64,000 bases of DNA from an uncultured Bacteroides sp. (GTDB lineage: Bacteria; Bacteroidota; Bacteroidia; Cytophagales; Cyclobacteriaceae), in contig CABHOV010000076.1 in NCBI GenBank assembly GCA_902168185.1, forward strand, positions 1 through 64,000, read 5' to 3'. Every line of letters begins with the position of its first letter. The first letter of the stretch is position 1. A model generated the notes under the pieces. The model was not told where the DNA came from. It was given only the letters and a program-made list of their open reading frames with translations, and did no database searches. The translations under genes were made by a program, and so were the position numbers. This document shows, in pieces, positions 40,089 through 50,782 of this stretch.

Positions 40089-43000
40089 ATGAAGATCACT
40101 AATTTCTCAGTGCGAAACTATCAGTTTACGCTTGTGATGTTTCTCATGGTAGCCGTGGTTGCTTTTGCAACACTATCTACTATGCCCCGGTCCGAAGATC
40201 CAACGATCCATCCACCTCAGTACCTGATCACCGTCATTTACCCGGGGATCAGCCCTAAAGACATGGAAGAACAGGTGGTAAAACCTATTGAAAATAAAAT
40301 ATACCAACTGGAAAATATAGAGAAGCTATTAACTACTATTGAAGATGGTGTAGCGGCTATTCAAGTTAAATTTAAATACGGTGTTGATATTGATAATAAA
40401 TACCAGGAACTGGCCACCGAAATCAATGCGCTAAAAAACAGTGGGCTACCAGATGATATATACCTTATAAAAACGGAGAAGATAAGTCCAACCGATGTAA
40501 ACATTTTTCAGATTGCACTGGTCTCCAACACAGTCTCTGCAAAAGAGCTTCGTAGCCAAGCTGACAAGCTTAAGACACAACTCGAAAAAATTACGGATCT
40601 TAAAAACGTAAAGTATTCTGGTATGCCTGAGCAACAAATACGTGTTGACGTAATGGTTGACAAGCTCGCGCAACTGGGTATTCCATTGAATGTAGTGATC
40701 GGCAGTTTACAAAGTGAAGCCGCAGATATACCGGGTGGAAGTATTAATCTAGGTACGAAGACCTTCAATGTAAAAACAAGCGGGAAATTTCAAGATGCCG
40801 ATGACGTAGCCAACACGGTTATATTCAATGGCAATGGAAAAATTATATATCTGAAAGATGTAGCTCAGGTAGGCTATAAAAATGAAATCGAAAAACATAT
40901 CATCCGAATAAATAGCAACCGATGTGTGCTGGTGAACGCAGGAATGAAAGAGAATGTAAACATCACCACCGTTCAGGAAAAATACTTGCCTGTTATAGAT
41001 GATTTTGAAAAGTCATTACCTGCCAACATCACGTTAGTAACACCCTTTGACCAAGCTGATATGGTATCACAACGATTGGGTCACCTGGGAGTTGATTTTA
41101 TAATTGCTATAGTACTGGTGCTTTTTACATTACTGCCGTTGGGCTCCAGAGCATCTCTCATCGTGATGATTTCAATTCCACTCTCTCTTGGCTTGGGACT
41201 GATTGTTTTAAATGCTGCTGGTTTCTCTTTGAATCAACTTAGTATCGTTGGATTGGTAGTAGCACTTGGACTCTTGGTTGACGATAGCATTGTAGTTGTA
41301 GAGAATATAGAACGTTGGTTAAGAGAAGGTGCTTCTAAACGAGATGCTGTATTAAAAGGAACCAAGCAAATAGGCATCGCGGTAATCGGTTGTACAGCCA
41401 CGCTAATTATAGCTTTCCTTCCACTTGCATTTCTTCCAGACATTGCTGGTGAATTCATAAAAAGTCTGCCGATGGCTATTATCACCAGTGTATTGGCATC
41501 CATGATTGTTGCATTATCCCTTGTACCTTTTTTAGGTAGTCGTCTTTTAAAAACTCACACCGAAGGACATGGAAATGTATTCTTAGTATATCTTCAGAAA
41601 TTACTTAATATCTCTTACGCCAGAATAATGCCTGCCGCATTGAACTGGCCTAAGATTACGATAGCACTTTCTATCATCTTAAGTGCCGGAGCTTTTATGC
41701 TCATTCCACAAGCTGGCTTCAAACTATTTCCGGCATCTGAGAAACCGATGTTTCTGATCACTATTAAAATGCCACTTCAGGCTAACATTCCAGAAACAAA
41801 TAGGGTAACCAAACTGGTGGAAGGTGAACTTAAACTACATCCAGAGATAACCAATTTTACTTCCAACGTAGGTAAAGGCAATCCGCAGATTTATTACAAT
41901 GTGCGCCAGCAAGAAGAGAAAGCTGACTTCGCTCAAATCTTTGTGCAATTGGACAATGAAGCAAAGCCAACGGAGAAGGTAGCACTCATTGAAAAGCTCA
42001 GAACAAAATTCAATGACTTCCCTTACGCGAAGATAGAAGTAAAGGACTTTGAACAAGGTGCACCCATCGAGGCCAACATTGTCGTGAGAATCTTTGGAGA
42101 AGATCCTGAGGAGTTACGCAAATTGACTTTTCAGACGGAAGAAATCTTGCGTAAACAGAAAGGTACAGTATATATCAACAATGAACTGAACACCTACAAA
42201 ACAGATGTTAAGCTGAAAATAAATAAAGAGAAAGCAAGAACGCTAGGTGTCCTAACAGCGGAAATTGATAAGACAGTACGTTTAGCAGTAGCAGGCTTAC
42301 CCGTTGGAGACTATATAGATGAGAAAGGTGATGCCAGGAATGTAATGATCACTACATCCTTTGAGAAGTTTCCGAATCTCGATGCTTTCAAGAATCTATA
42401 TGTAAATAACATACAGGGTGTTCCTGTTCCACTCAACCAACTTGCCGAGGTAACATTCGAAACATCCCCTACTGCTATCAATCATTTTAATAAGTCACGC
42501 TTTGCAAAAGTCACTGCAATGACTCAAAAGAATATATTGGCGAACGATGTTCTGAAAGAAGTTATACCACAGCTCGATAAGCTTAAAATGCCAAGAGGAT
42601 ATTACTATAAGCTTTCAGGAGAGGCAGAGTCAGAAGGTGATACGCTGGGTGGAAACTTTTTGACAGTCATTCTCTTTAGCGCGTTCTTATTTATTGCTGT
42701 CCTGTTACTTCAATTCAAAACATTCAAGGGGATTATCATTGTATTGTCAGTTATACCACTTGGAATAATTGGAGGTGTGATCATGCTGTTGATTACGGGT
42801 TTTCCGATGTCGCTTGTTACAATCATCGGTTTCATTGGGCTCTCGGGTATACAAGTCAAAAACTCGCTTTTACTTGTTGACTTCACCAATCAGCTAAGAC
42901 AAGAAGGACATTCAATTGAAGATGCTATAAAGAAGTCGGGTGAGACAAGATTCCTGCCTGTCGTGCTGACTTCTCTTACTGCTATATGTGGACTAATACC

Positions 43001-43142
43001 TATAGCCTTGAATCCCAATCCTCAAATTGCTCCTTTAGCAATGGTTCTTATCGGTGGTTTGATCAGTTCGACTATCCTCTCAAGAATTGTAACACCGGTT
43101 ATGTATAAGTTGATTCCGCCAACAATTGGGTCAGAAGAATAA
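40089..43142 (+). CDS. RND efflux transporter (AcrB/MMPL superfamily)
   Basis: 1017 aa; SIVGLVVALGLLVDDSIVVVENIERWLREG; VRNYQFTLVMFLMVAVVAFATLSTMPRSEDP. Confidence 0.95.
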   Translation: MKITNFSVRNYQFTLVMFLMVAVVAFATLSTMPRSEDPTIHPPQYLITVIYPGISPKDMEEQVVKPIENKIYQLENIEKLLTTIEDGVAAIQVKFKYGVDIDNKYQELATEINALKNSGLPDDIYLIKTEKISPTDVNIFQIALVSNTVSAKELRSQADKLKTQLEKITDLKNVKYSGMPEQQIRVDVMVDKLAQLGIPLNVVIGSLQSEAADIPGGSINLGTKTFNVKTSGKFQDADDVANTVIFNGNGKIIYLKDVAQVGYKNEIEKHIIRINSNRCVLVNAGMKENVNITTVQEKYLPVIDDFEKSLPANITLVTPFDQADMVSQRLGHLGVDFIIAIVLVLFTLLPLGSRASLIVMISIPLSLGLGLIVLNAAGFSLNQLSIVGLVVALGLLVDDSIVVVENIERWLREGASKRDAVLKGTKQIGIAVIGCTATLIIAFLPLAFLPDIAGEFIKSLPMAIITSVLASMIVALSLVPFLGSRLLKTHTEGHGNVFLVYLQKLLNISYARIMPAALNWPKITIALSIILSAGAFMLIPQAGFKLFPASEKPMFLITIKMPLQANIPETNRVTKLVEGELKLHPEITNFTSNVGKGNPQIYYNVRQQEEKADFAQIFVQLDNEAKPTEKVALIEKLRTKFNDFPYAKIEVKDFEQGAPIEANIVVRIFGEDPEELRKLTFQTEEILRKQKGTVYINNELNTYKTDVKLKINKEKARTLGVLTAEIDKTVRLAVAGLPVGDYIDEKGDARNVMITTSFEKFPNLDAFKNLYVNNIQGVPVPLNQLAEVTFETSPTAINHFNKSRFAKVTAMTQKNILANDVLKEVIPQLDKLKMPRGYYYKLSGEAESEGDTLGGNFLTVILFSAFLFIAVLLLQFKTFKGIIIVLSVIPLGIIGGVIMLLITGFPMSLVTIIGFIGLSGIQVKNSLLLVDFTNQLRQEGHSIEDAIKKSGETRFLPVVLTSLTAICGLIPIALNPNPQIAPLAMVLIGGLISSTILSRIVTPVMYKLIPPTIGSEE

Positions 43143-43176
43143 AATACACTCTAATATATACTATAAAATAAACAAA

Positions 43177-43959
43177 ATGGAAGAATACATATTGCTCACA
43201 GGAGCATCGTCAGGCATTGGATATGAAATGGCAACTCAATTAGCCGCAAAAAAATTGAACTTGATTTTGGTTGCTCGTAGCGAAACCAAATTACAGGAGA
43301 TGCAAAGCACACTGATTGCCAAGCACGGCATTTTGGTTCGATACATCGTCAAAGACTTGTCCAATGTACAAGCGGCTATAAATCTTTACAAAGATGTGCA
43401 ACAAGAAAAGCTTTTAGTAACCGGTCTCGTAAACAATGCAGGTGTAGGTAACTATGGGAATTTTATTGAAACATCGCTGGAAGAAGAACTCAAAATGATT
43501 GAGTTAAATATTTCCAGTGTTGTAGCACTCACCAAACTATTTGCAAAAGATATGGTAAGCCGCAAGTCAGGTAAAATTATGAATGTGGGTTCTGTACTTT
43601 CATTTTTACCGTTCCCATATTACTCTGTTTACTCTGCTACTAAAACTTTTGTATTGGCATTTAGTGAAACGCTTGCTGCCGAATTGGAAGGCACAGGCGT
43701 AACAGTTACATCTCTTTACCCCGGCACTACAGATACTGGCTTTACTACAGATAAAATGCAAACGACTAATCTTTATAAAAGTGGTAAGCCAATGCATCCC
43801 AAGGTAGTAGCAACGGAAGGTGTGAAACATCTTTTACATGGAAAAGGAAAAAAAGTAGTTGGTTTTCAAAACTGGTTTAATTCATTTTTACCGCGAATCG
43901 TGCCAAGCACAGTGATGATGAAAATCAAAAAGCATCTCGCCAGTATAAATCGTGATTAA
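43177..43959 (+). CDS. Short-chain dehydrogenase/reductase
   Basis: YILLTGASSGIGYEMA..LVARSETKL...LVNNAGVGNYG...YSVYSATKTFVLAFSE. Confidence 0.93.
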   Translation: MEEYILLTGASSGIGYEMATQLAAKKLNLILVARSETKLQEMQSTLIAKHGILVRYIVKDLSNVQAAINLYKDVQQEKLLVTGLVNNAGVGNYGNFIETSLEEELKMIELNISSVVALTKLFAKDMVSRKSGKIMNVGSVLSFLPFPYYSVYSATKTFVLAFSETLAAELEGTGVTVTSLYPGTTDTGFTTDKMQTTNLYKSGKPMHPKVVATEGVKHLLHGKGKKVVGFQNWFNSFLPRIVPSTVMMKIKKHLASINRD

Positions 43960-43983
43960 GCTATAAATACAATATCCTATAAT

Positions 43984-44571
43984 ATGAAAACAACAAGATT
44001 ATTTATACTCGTTAGCGTAACGAGTATATCATTGATACTGTCCTCTTGCTATTCGCACAAAAAGGTAGTTCAATCAAGTTTACCCTATTCCGAGAAAATC
44101 AACTGGCCGAATGGGTTTAAACCAGCAGAATCTGATTTTTTCATCCACAACGAAATAGACATTAAAGCTTCGCCTCAAGTAGTTTGGGATATTTTCATCC
44201 ATGCTGCTAAATGGCCAGAATTAAACAAGAAAGCTGAAGGTATTAAGCTGCTAAATTCACCTGATGGTAAGCTTAATTCATCTAGTGTTTTTATCTGGTC
44301 TCCGGCAGGTAAATTCACGTCCACTATAAAGGAATTCAAACCTCCTTATAACGTAGCTTGGCTGGGGGAAACCGATAATAAAAAAATTACCATTTATAAT
44401 GCATGGATGATTATCCCAACCGCAGAAGGCTGCAAGGTTATTTCAGACGAATCGCAAAATGGACCTAAAACAAAAATGGAGAAAATTTTTGCACCTAATA
44501 TGGTTCGTAAAGATCTTCACAATTGGTTGGTCAGGCTGAAAGAACAGTCAGAAAAACAATCAAACCATTAA
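43984..44571 (+). CDS. SRPBCC-family lipoprotein
   Basis: Lipobox LILSSCYSHKK; DIKASPQVVWDIFIHAAKWPELN. Confidence 0.78.
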   Translation: MKTTRLFILVSVTSISLILSSCYSHKKVVQSSLPYSEKINWPNGFKPAESDFFIHNEIDIKASPQVVWDIFIHAAKWPELNKKAEGIKLLNSPDGKLNSSSVFIWSPAGKFTSTIKEFKPPYNVAWLGETDNKKITIYNAWMIIPTAEGCKVISDESQNGPKTKMEKIFAPNMVRKDLHNWLVRLKEQSEKQSNH

Positions 44572-44778
44572 TATATAGGAGCCACATCTGTCTTTTGTGA
44601 TCGCTATAAATACAAATATATCCCCAATAATTTCTCCTTAAGCATTGACTAAAAATCACACACGGTCCTATAGGAATGCAGGATTACTATCAAGAAGAAG
44701 CATGTAAGTGATTCATTCTGATTCGAAATGAAGTATATATACAAGGTATGAACGGATTGTATCCTTCTCAATATTAAT

Positions 44779-45375
44779 ATGGGAAGTAAAGAAAGAAAAG
44801 AAAGGAATCGGCTGAACATGCATAAAGATATTCTTAATGCAGCGTTAACCATCGTAAGAGCGGAAGGGCACCAGTCGCTGAGCCTAAGGCGGCTAGCTGA
44901 CAGTATTGAGTACTCCGCAACTGTGATGTATCTGTATTTTAAAAACAAAGAGGCACTATTAGCTGATCTAAGTAAATTGGGATATCAACAGCTGAATACA
45001 AGTATCAATAAAAATTGCAAATACATTGTTGATCCAAAGTATAGATTAAAAGCAATATTAACCACCTATTGGCATTTTGCAACGCAGGAAAAGGAGTTGT
45101 ATCTTCTCATGCAGGAGACTGGAATGAAGTTAAATGAATCAGAGCCTATGACTGCTGAAATGATGACGTTTATCGACTCGATAAATCAGACAATTACCAA
45201 AGTCTGTGGAGACGAAAATCACACAGATGATTATCTGAAACGTAAATGCTATACATCAATTGCCGTGGTACAAGGGCTTGCATCACTCAACTACACTCAC
45301 AAAGGTATAGATGCACGGTCTCAATCTCAAATGCTGGAAGATGCTATTGATAGCCTTATAGATTCTTTAAACTAA
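44779..45375 (+). CDS. TetR/AcrR family transcriptional regulator
   Basis: ILNAALTIVRAEGHQSLSLRRLADSIEYSATVMYLYFKNKEALL HTH. Confidence 0.92.
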   Translation: MGSKERKERNRLNMHKDILNAALTIVRAEGHQSLSLRRLADSIEYSATVMYLYFKNKEALLADLSKLGYQQLNTSINKNCKYIVDPKYRLKAILTTYWHFATQEKELYLLMQETGMKLNESEPMTAEMMTFIDSINQTITKVCGDENHTDDYLKRKCYTSIAVVQGLASLNYTHKGIDARSQSQMLEDAIDSLIDSLN

Positions 45376-45572
45376 ATATATACCTGTAGTATCATTTTAA
45401 ATCAATACTGGATTATTCTGATAGCATTGGATATTTTTGATGAGGCCTCCACAAAAGATTTGAGAATTTCATAGTAAGATTTTTCAGACACCAGATTGTT
45501 TCCACTAAAAATTCAGTTCCTGAATCAGAACTTTTCCACTATACCCGGGATCGCTCTTTTCAATCATCTATA

Positions 45573-45797
45573 TTGCATTACAACATCATTGATCTGGAAC
45601 AAAATAAGCAAAGGCCGCCCTCAACTCTAGTTGACAGCATCTCGGATAAGAAATTAAATCCCGCTCCATGGAAAACAAATTACACGCAATCTGCAATTGT
45701 CCGAATAGAAGTATCCGATTACCGCACTGGTATGTATATACTTCAAGTGCAGTCATCAATTGGTAAGCCAGGATTTTATAAATTCATTAAAGATTGA
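45573..45797 (+). pseudogene. Orphan remnant resembling a T9SS C-terminal sorting domain
   Basis: LHYNIIDLEQN...SAIVRIEVSDYRTGMYILQVQSSIGKPGFYKFIKD resembles a CTD; no upstream passenger domain in frame. Confidence 0.45.
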
Positions 45798-45807
45798 GAA
45801 GTATCAA

Positions 45808-45833
45808 GGGAGGCTGTCGAGCGATGGCCTCCC
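45808..45833 (+). terminator. Hairpin terminator
   Basis: GGGAGGC..GCCTCCC stem. Confidence 0.6.
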
Positions 45834-45882
45834 TATATATCAACGAATACGCAGGTATTGATTGAACGACAGCAGAAAGGCC

Positions 45883-45910
45883 AAAAGCACCTCACGTCAA
45901 GGTGCTTTTT
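45883..45910. terminator. Rho-independent terminator
   Basis: AAAAGCACCT-cacgtca-AGGTGCTTTTT. Confidence 0.75.
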
Positions 45911-46005
45911 CCGTTTATAGAAAATTTACTCTATAATTTTTCAGCTCAATAAAAAACATTGAATATCGTATTCCGATATCTTCACAAATACATATAGCAA
46001 CCATC

Positions 46006-46647
46006 ATGGGTATCCAGTTCTTACAAGAATTTGCAAGGAAAGCATCGAACCAAGATTTGGTGGACATCATAGCCACAAAGCAATTTTCGGATGACGAACT
46101 CGTGATCTTCGAAACCGAAGTGCAAGTACGAGGAATTGAGCGCGAATTAGAGAAGGCTATTCAAGAGAGAGAAGCAACGAAGAACCGCGTCAAAGCATCG
46201 GCGAGTCAAATGACGAAAGAAGATCTGTTTGCCTATGTGTGCTATAATCCATACAAGTTTACGGAAACCGAATTGGCCATTTTTAAGAATGAAGTCAAGG
46301 CTCGCGGACTTGATGACGAGCTATCCGAAAAGATCAAGTCAAAAGAATCCGATGACATCGAATTCAAGAACAATGTATTAAATTCGTCCGGCGATGTATC
46401 GGAGCTTCTTCAGAATTTCAACACATTCATAGAAGGTAAGAATCCGGAGATTGCTAAGCGTGTTCACGAAAAAATCGCCAAGAAAAAGAGGCGATCACTA
46501 GGCATCGGGTTGATTGCTGGAATTATTGTTACGGCAATAGGTATAGGACTTACGGCTGCTGCAGGCGGAAACATCATATTCATTGGTGCGATAGTTACAG
46601 GAATTGCCCTTATCGTAAGAGGCATTATATCATATAGAAGCGCTTAA
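46006..46647 (+). CDS. Hypothetical protein: two copies of an ELxxFxxEVxxRG motif plus C-terminal two-TM hairpin
   Basis: Complete 213-aa ORF; SDDELVIFETEVQVRGIERELEKAI and TETELAIFKNEVKARGLDDELSEKI; C-terminal glycine-rich hydrophobic segments. Confidence 0.75.
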   Translation: MGIQFLQEFARKASNQDLVDIIATKQFSDDELVIFETEVQVRGIERELEKAIQEREATKNRVKASASQMTKEDLFAYVCYNPYKFTETELAIFKNEVKARGLDDELSEKIKSKESDDIEFKNNVLNSSGDVSELLQNFNTFIEGKNPEIAKRVHEKIAKKKRRSLGIGLIAGIIVTAIGIGLTAAAGGNIIFIGAIVTGIALIVRGIISYRSA

Positions 46648-46967
46648 CCGCTGCCCTACTCGTGCATTTGAAGAAATAAGGTCCGCTTCTTACAGTTCGT
46701 TACTTTTTATAGTATATACTATAAAAAATTATAGACCTATTATTCACGGATATAAAGCTGAACCTAAGATATACCCGAAAGGAGACAGCTGATGCACTTC
46801 AAATAACATTACTATAAATGCTTCTATATTTTCCTTAATAGAGTATCCTTTCACTTTCTCTTCTTTTAGGAATAAAGGCATTCATGAATTTCAGTCTTAG
46901 CGTTTCGATCCGACCTTAAACGACAACAGAAAAGTTATTTTATGATTTTGTTCGGCACAAAAAATAA

Positions 46968-47001
46968 AAAAGCCTCGAATCGTTTCAGATTCAAGGCTTT
47001 T
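46968..47001. terminator. Rho-independent terminator downstream of tRNA-Cys
   Basis: AAAAGCCTcGAATC-gtttca-GATTCaAGGCTTTT. Confidence 0.8.
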
Positions 47002-47003
47002 AG

Positions 47004-47074
47004 AGGTCTCGAGCGGATTCGAACCGCTGTAGGAGCTTTTGCAGAGCTCAGCCTAGCCACTCGGCCACGAGACC
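47004..47074 (-). tRNA. tRNA-Cys (anticodon GCA)
   Basis: Reverse strand GGTCTCG TG GCCGAGTGGCTAGGC T GAGCT CTGCAAA AGCTC ... AGCGG TTCGAAT CCGCT CGAGACC T; U73 discriminator. Confidence 0.95.
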
Positions 47075-47166
47075 TTTCAAATGTGTGATATAGTGTGAGT
47101 GTGTTATTTGTTACAAAGCACAAAACTATAAAAATCAATTGTGTTTGCAACGTAGTAAAAAAGAAA

Positions 47167-47189
47167 AGGTGGCCAATAAGCCACCTTTC
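47167..47189 (-). terminator. Terminator after rpsA
   Basis: AAGGTGGC-caataa-GCCACCTT hairpin. Confidence 0.75.
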
Positions 47190-47207
47190 TTCTTATTTTA
47201 GAAAAGG

Positions 47208-49211
47208 TTATTCACCCTTACCTTCACCACCCTGCATTTTTTCTTTCAGCGCGCTTAACGCTTCCAGATCTCCGAGGGTAGACTTCTCGTTCTGTTGATT
47301 GATAGATTGGATAGAAGCTCCTTTAGCAGGGGCTTTCTTACCACCTTTAGCGGCTCCAGCAGCAGCTGCAGGTTTCTCTTCGTCAGCTGACCAGATTGAT
47401 TTGTGTGAAAGCACAATTCTTCTGTCTTCTTTAGAGAACTCAAGCACTTTGAAGTCAAGTGACTCACCAACTTCTGCCTTTGAGTTATCTTCTTTCGCAA
47501 GATTTTTAGCTGCAACAAATCCTTCTATACCGTATGGCAATTCAAGTACTGCGCCTTTATCATTTTTGTTGATGATAGTAGCTTTGTGTATTGAACCGAT
47601 TGTAAATACAGTTTCGAAAGTATCCCAAGGATTTTCTTCCATGTGCTTATGGCTAAGTGCCAGTCTGCGGTTAGCTGCATCCAATTCAAGTACTTGTACT
47701 TCCATAGATTCGCCAACTTTCACGAACTCAGAAGGATGTTTAATCTTCTTCGTCCAGCTCAAGTCTGATACGTGCACAAGACCATCGATACCTTCTTCAA
47801 GCTCGATGAAGAGACCGAAGTTTGTAAGGTTACGAACGATGCCTTTATGTTTTGTACCAACAGCGTATTTAGAAAGAACATCCTGACGTGTCCAAGGATC
47901 TTCAGTAAGTTGTTTGATGCCGAGTGACATCTTGCGCTCATCGCGATCAAGCGTCAATACAACAGCTTCAACTTCGTCACCAACTTTCATGAAGTCTTGT
48001 GGATTGCGTAAGTGTTGTGACCAGCTCATTTCACTTACGTGAATCAAGCCTTCAACACCAGGTTGCAGTTCAAGGAACGCTCCGTAGTCAGCTACGTTTA
48101 CGATCTTACCTTTCACTTTAGAACCAACCTGGATTTCAGCAGCAAGCGCATCCCAAGGATGAGCTGTAAGTTGCTTCATACCCAGAGAAATTCTCTTCTT
48201 GTCTTCATCGAAGTCAAGTACAACAACCTTAACAGTCTGATCAAGCTTAAGAACTTCTTCCGGATGGTTGATACGTCCCCAGCTGATATCAGTGATGTGG
48301 AGTAATCCGTCAACACCACCAAGATCGATGAACACACCGAAGTTGGTCATGTTCTTGATAACGCCTTCCAATACCTGACCTTTTTCAAGGTTCGTAAGGA
48401 TAGCGGCTTTCTGTTGCTCAAGATCTTTCTCGATCAGTACTTTATGCGATACAACTACGTTATCGTTCGTGTAGTTGATTTTCACAACTTTCACTTCGAT
48501 GTTTTTATTTACATAGATATCGAAATCGCGGATCGGCTTAACATCGATCTGTGAACCTGGCAAGAATGCCTCGATTCCAAATACATCCACGATAAGACCA
48601 CCTTTTGTTCTGCGTTTAACAAAACCTTCGATAACCTCATCTTTATCCAATGCAGTCTGCACATATTCCCAACCTTTAACAAGCTTCGCTTTTCTGCGGC
48701 TTAATACAAGTTGTCCCATAGCGTCTTCACGCTCTTCAATGAACAAGTCAACTACATCTCCGATCTTCAGATTCGTCATCTCCTTGAATTCAGCCAATGG
48801 TACAAGACCATCAGACTTGAAGCCAATGTTCAAAATAACGTCACGATCGTTGATACCTACTACGGTACCTTTCACTACTTCACCACTGTTTACAGAAGTA
48901 ACGGTGCCAGAGTACATTTGCTCCATCTCAGCACGTTTCTCTTTTGAGTATCCTTCTCCAAAACCTTTAGAGTCGAATGCTTCAAAGTCGAACTGACCTG
49001 GGATCTGCTTTTCGTACTTAGCTTTCTTTAATTCTGAAACCGGAATGGCTTCTGTTGTGATTTCCTCTTTCTGGAGGGATTTGATTTCTGCTAACGGATC
49101 ATCTTCGTCAACATCGATCTTTACTGATTTTGTCTTAGAAGCACCTTTCAAAGGTTCCTTCGGTTCAACAGGTTTTCTGGGTCTTTCACCAGGTTTCTGT
49201 GATTTTGCCAT
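47208..49211 (-). CDS. rpsA: 30S ribosomal protein S1
   Basis: Multiple S1 repeats ([43 protein letters not shown]...); [13 protein letters not shown] start preferred over 49301. Confidence 0.95.
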   Translation of the reverse strand: MAKSQKPGERPRKPVEPKEPLKGASKTKSVKIDVDEDDPLAEIKSLQKEEITTEAIPVSELKKAKYEKQIPGQFDFEAFDSKGFGEGYSKEKRAEMEQMYSGTVTSVNSGEVVKGTVVGINDRDVILNIGFKSDGLVPLAEFKEMTNLKIGDVVDLFIEEREDAMGQLVLSRRKAKLVKGWEYVQTALDKDEVIEGFVKRRTKGGLIVDVFGIEAFLPGSQIDVKPIRDFDIYVNKNIEVKVVKINYTNDNVVVSHKVLIEKDLEQQKAAILTNLEKGQVLEGVIKNMTNFGVFIDLGGVDGLLHITDISWGRINHPEEVLKLDQTVKVVVLDFDEDKKRISLGMKQLTAHPWDALAAEIQVGSKVKGKIVNVADYGAFLELQPGVEGLIHVSEMSWSQHLRNPQDFMKVGDEVEAVVLTLDRDERKMSLGIKQLTEDPWTRQDVLSKYAVGTKHKGIVRNLTNFGLFIELEEGIDGLVHVSDLSWTKKIKHPSEFVKVGESMEVQVLELDAANRRLALSHKHMEENPWDTFETVFTIGSIHKATIINKNDKGAVLELPYGIEGFVAAKNLAKEDNSKAEVGESLDFKVLEFSKEDRRIVLSHKSIWSADEEKPAAAAGAAKGGKKAPAKGASIQSINQQNEKSTLGDLEALSALKEKMQGGEGKGE

Positions 49212-49384
49212 GTATTCGCCCTTTAAGTACATGCAGCAGCCGGGCGGACTACTACAAATTTGTTTTGAATTCCCTTGAAGTAATGACAAGGGCCTGTTCA
49301 CCCGAACAGGGGTGCAAAGGTACTAAATTGTGATGAAGTATAAATGTGTTGCCGTGCGAATGTTTCATACAAAATAAAAAGCCC

Positions 49385-49411
49385 TCCTGAATAAAATCAG
49401 AAAGGGCTTTT
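49385..49411 (-). terminator. Terminator after TolC-like gene
   Basis: GCCCTcctgaataaaatcagaaAGGGC with A/T flanks. Confidence 0.65.
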
Positions 49412-49434
49412 CGGGTTTGGTTAAAAAGTCTTTG

Positions 49435-50775
49435 CTATGGAATATCCTCAAACTTCAATGTACCTATAGCATAATTGATCAGCAGCCTTTGGAACATCAG
49501 TGTGAATTTCGAATTCTGAAAATCGCCCTGTGCTTTGATATAGGCCTGGTTCGTAATTGTGAGTTGGGTAATATCGGAGATTCCAAGATCATAGCGTTCC
49601 TTTTCCATTTTATAGGCCAGCTCAGCCGATCGCAGCTGTGATTCCGAAGCTGCATAAGCAGTTTTCGCATCGCTGAAATTCTGGAATGCGCGAAGCACAT
49701 CGCTCTTCACAGTAACCTCCACATTCTTATGCTGAATCTTCGCATTCTCGTACGTTACTTTTGTTTGCGCTGCCTGCGCACGGTATAATAATCCATTATA
49801 GATGGGAATGGTTATACTTAATCCATAGCTTAACTGCGTATTGTCTTTGGTGAACTGATCATTAAACGATCTGTTCTCGTCACCGTAAATATAGTTATAG
49901 CGCGATCCATAGGATGCTCCTGCATATATACTAGGCATATACCTTCCTTTCATAGAGGAATATCCAAAGTGTGTTGCCTTCTCGTTGTAATGTGCCTGCT
50001 TCAGATCGCTTCTACGATCCATCGCTACAGTATACATTTCATCGAGCGAAAGACTATCGATCAATACGGAATTCATATCCCAATCCACCAATGAAACTTC
50101 AAAGGCCAGCGGGTCGATTTGCAACGTAATGGCTAGAGTCGCTTTATCATTTTTATACGTGTTGCGCGAGCGCAGCAGCGTAAGCTCAGCATTTTTTAAC
50201 TGATACTCCTGGTTGTAAAGATCGGCTTCTGCTTTACTACCTAACTCCACTTGCTCTTTGATCTGATCGTGCTGTACTTTTTGTGTATGAACATTTTCTT
50301 CATTGATCTTGATCAATTGCTGATCTAACATGCATAACAAAAACTGGTTGGATACATCACGGATTACATCCTGGCTTGAGCGGTTTACCTGATGAAGCTG
50401 TGCTTCATTAGCATTGTTCGCTTGCCTATAGGAATTAACCTGACGTAAGCCGTTGAAGATCGGCATGTTTGCATCAATCGATCCGTTAACAAAGTCGATA
50501 ACGCCATTGACAACCTCACCGCGGTTTTGGTTAAAGGAGTTACCATCGTTTCGATACGCACTTCCGTTTGCCTGCACACTCGGGCCAAGCTGAAGCAGTG
50601 ACGAAGTCTTATTGATCTGCGTATAGTCCAGTAGATTTTTCTGTTGGTTCAGCGTTACATTATTTTCAAGGCCAATCTTAACAGCGTCCTTAAATGTTAA
50701 TATAGCAGGAGCCTGTTGTTGTGCATACGCTGAAAGGCTCCACCCGAATACTAAAAGTGTGAATAGTCTTTTCAT
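49435..50775 (-). CDS. TolC family outer membrane protein
   Basis: MKRLFTLLVFGWSLSAYAQ signal peptide; TolC-like repeats; start placed just after ABC gene stop. Confidence 0.88.
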   Translation of the reverse strand: MKRLFTLLVFGWSLSAYAQQQAPAILTFKDAVKIGLENNVTLNQQKNLLDYTQINKTSSLLQLGPSVQANGSAYRNDGNSFNQNRGEVVNGVIDFVNGSIDANMPIFNGLRQVNSYRQANNANEAQLHQVNRSSQDVIRDVSNQFLLCMLDQQLIKINEENVHTQKVQHDQIKEQVELGSKAEADLYNQEYQLKNAELTLLRSRNTYKNDKATLAITLQIDPLAFEVSLVDWDMNSVLIDSLSLDEMYTVAMDRRSDLKQAHYNEKATHFGYSSMKGRYMPSIYAGASYGSRYNYIYGDENRSFNDQFTKDNTQLSYGLSITIPIYNGLLYRAQAAQTKVTYENAKIQHKNVEVTVKSDVLRAFQNFSDAKTAYAASESQLRSAELAYKMEKERYDLGISDITQLTITNQAYIKAQGDFQNSKFTLMFQRLLINYAIGTLKFEDIP

Positions 50776-50782
50776 TTTTACT

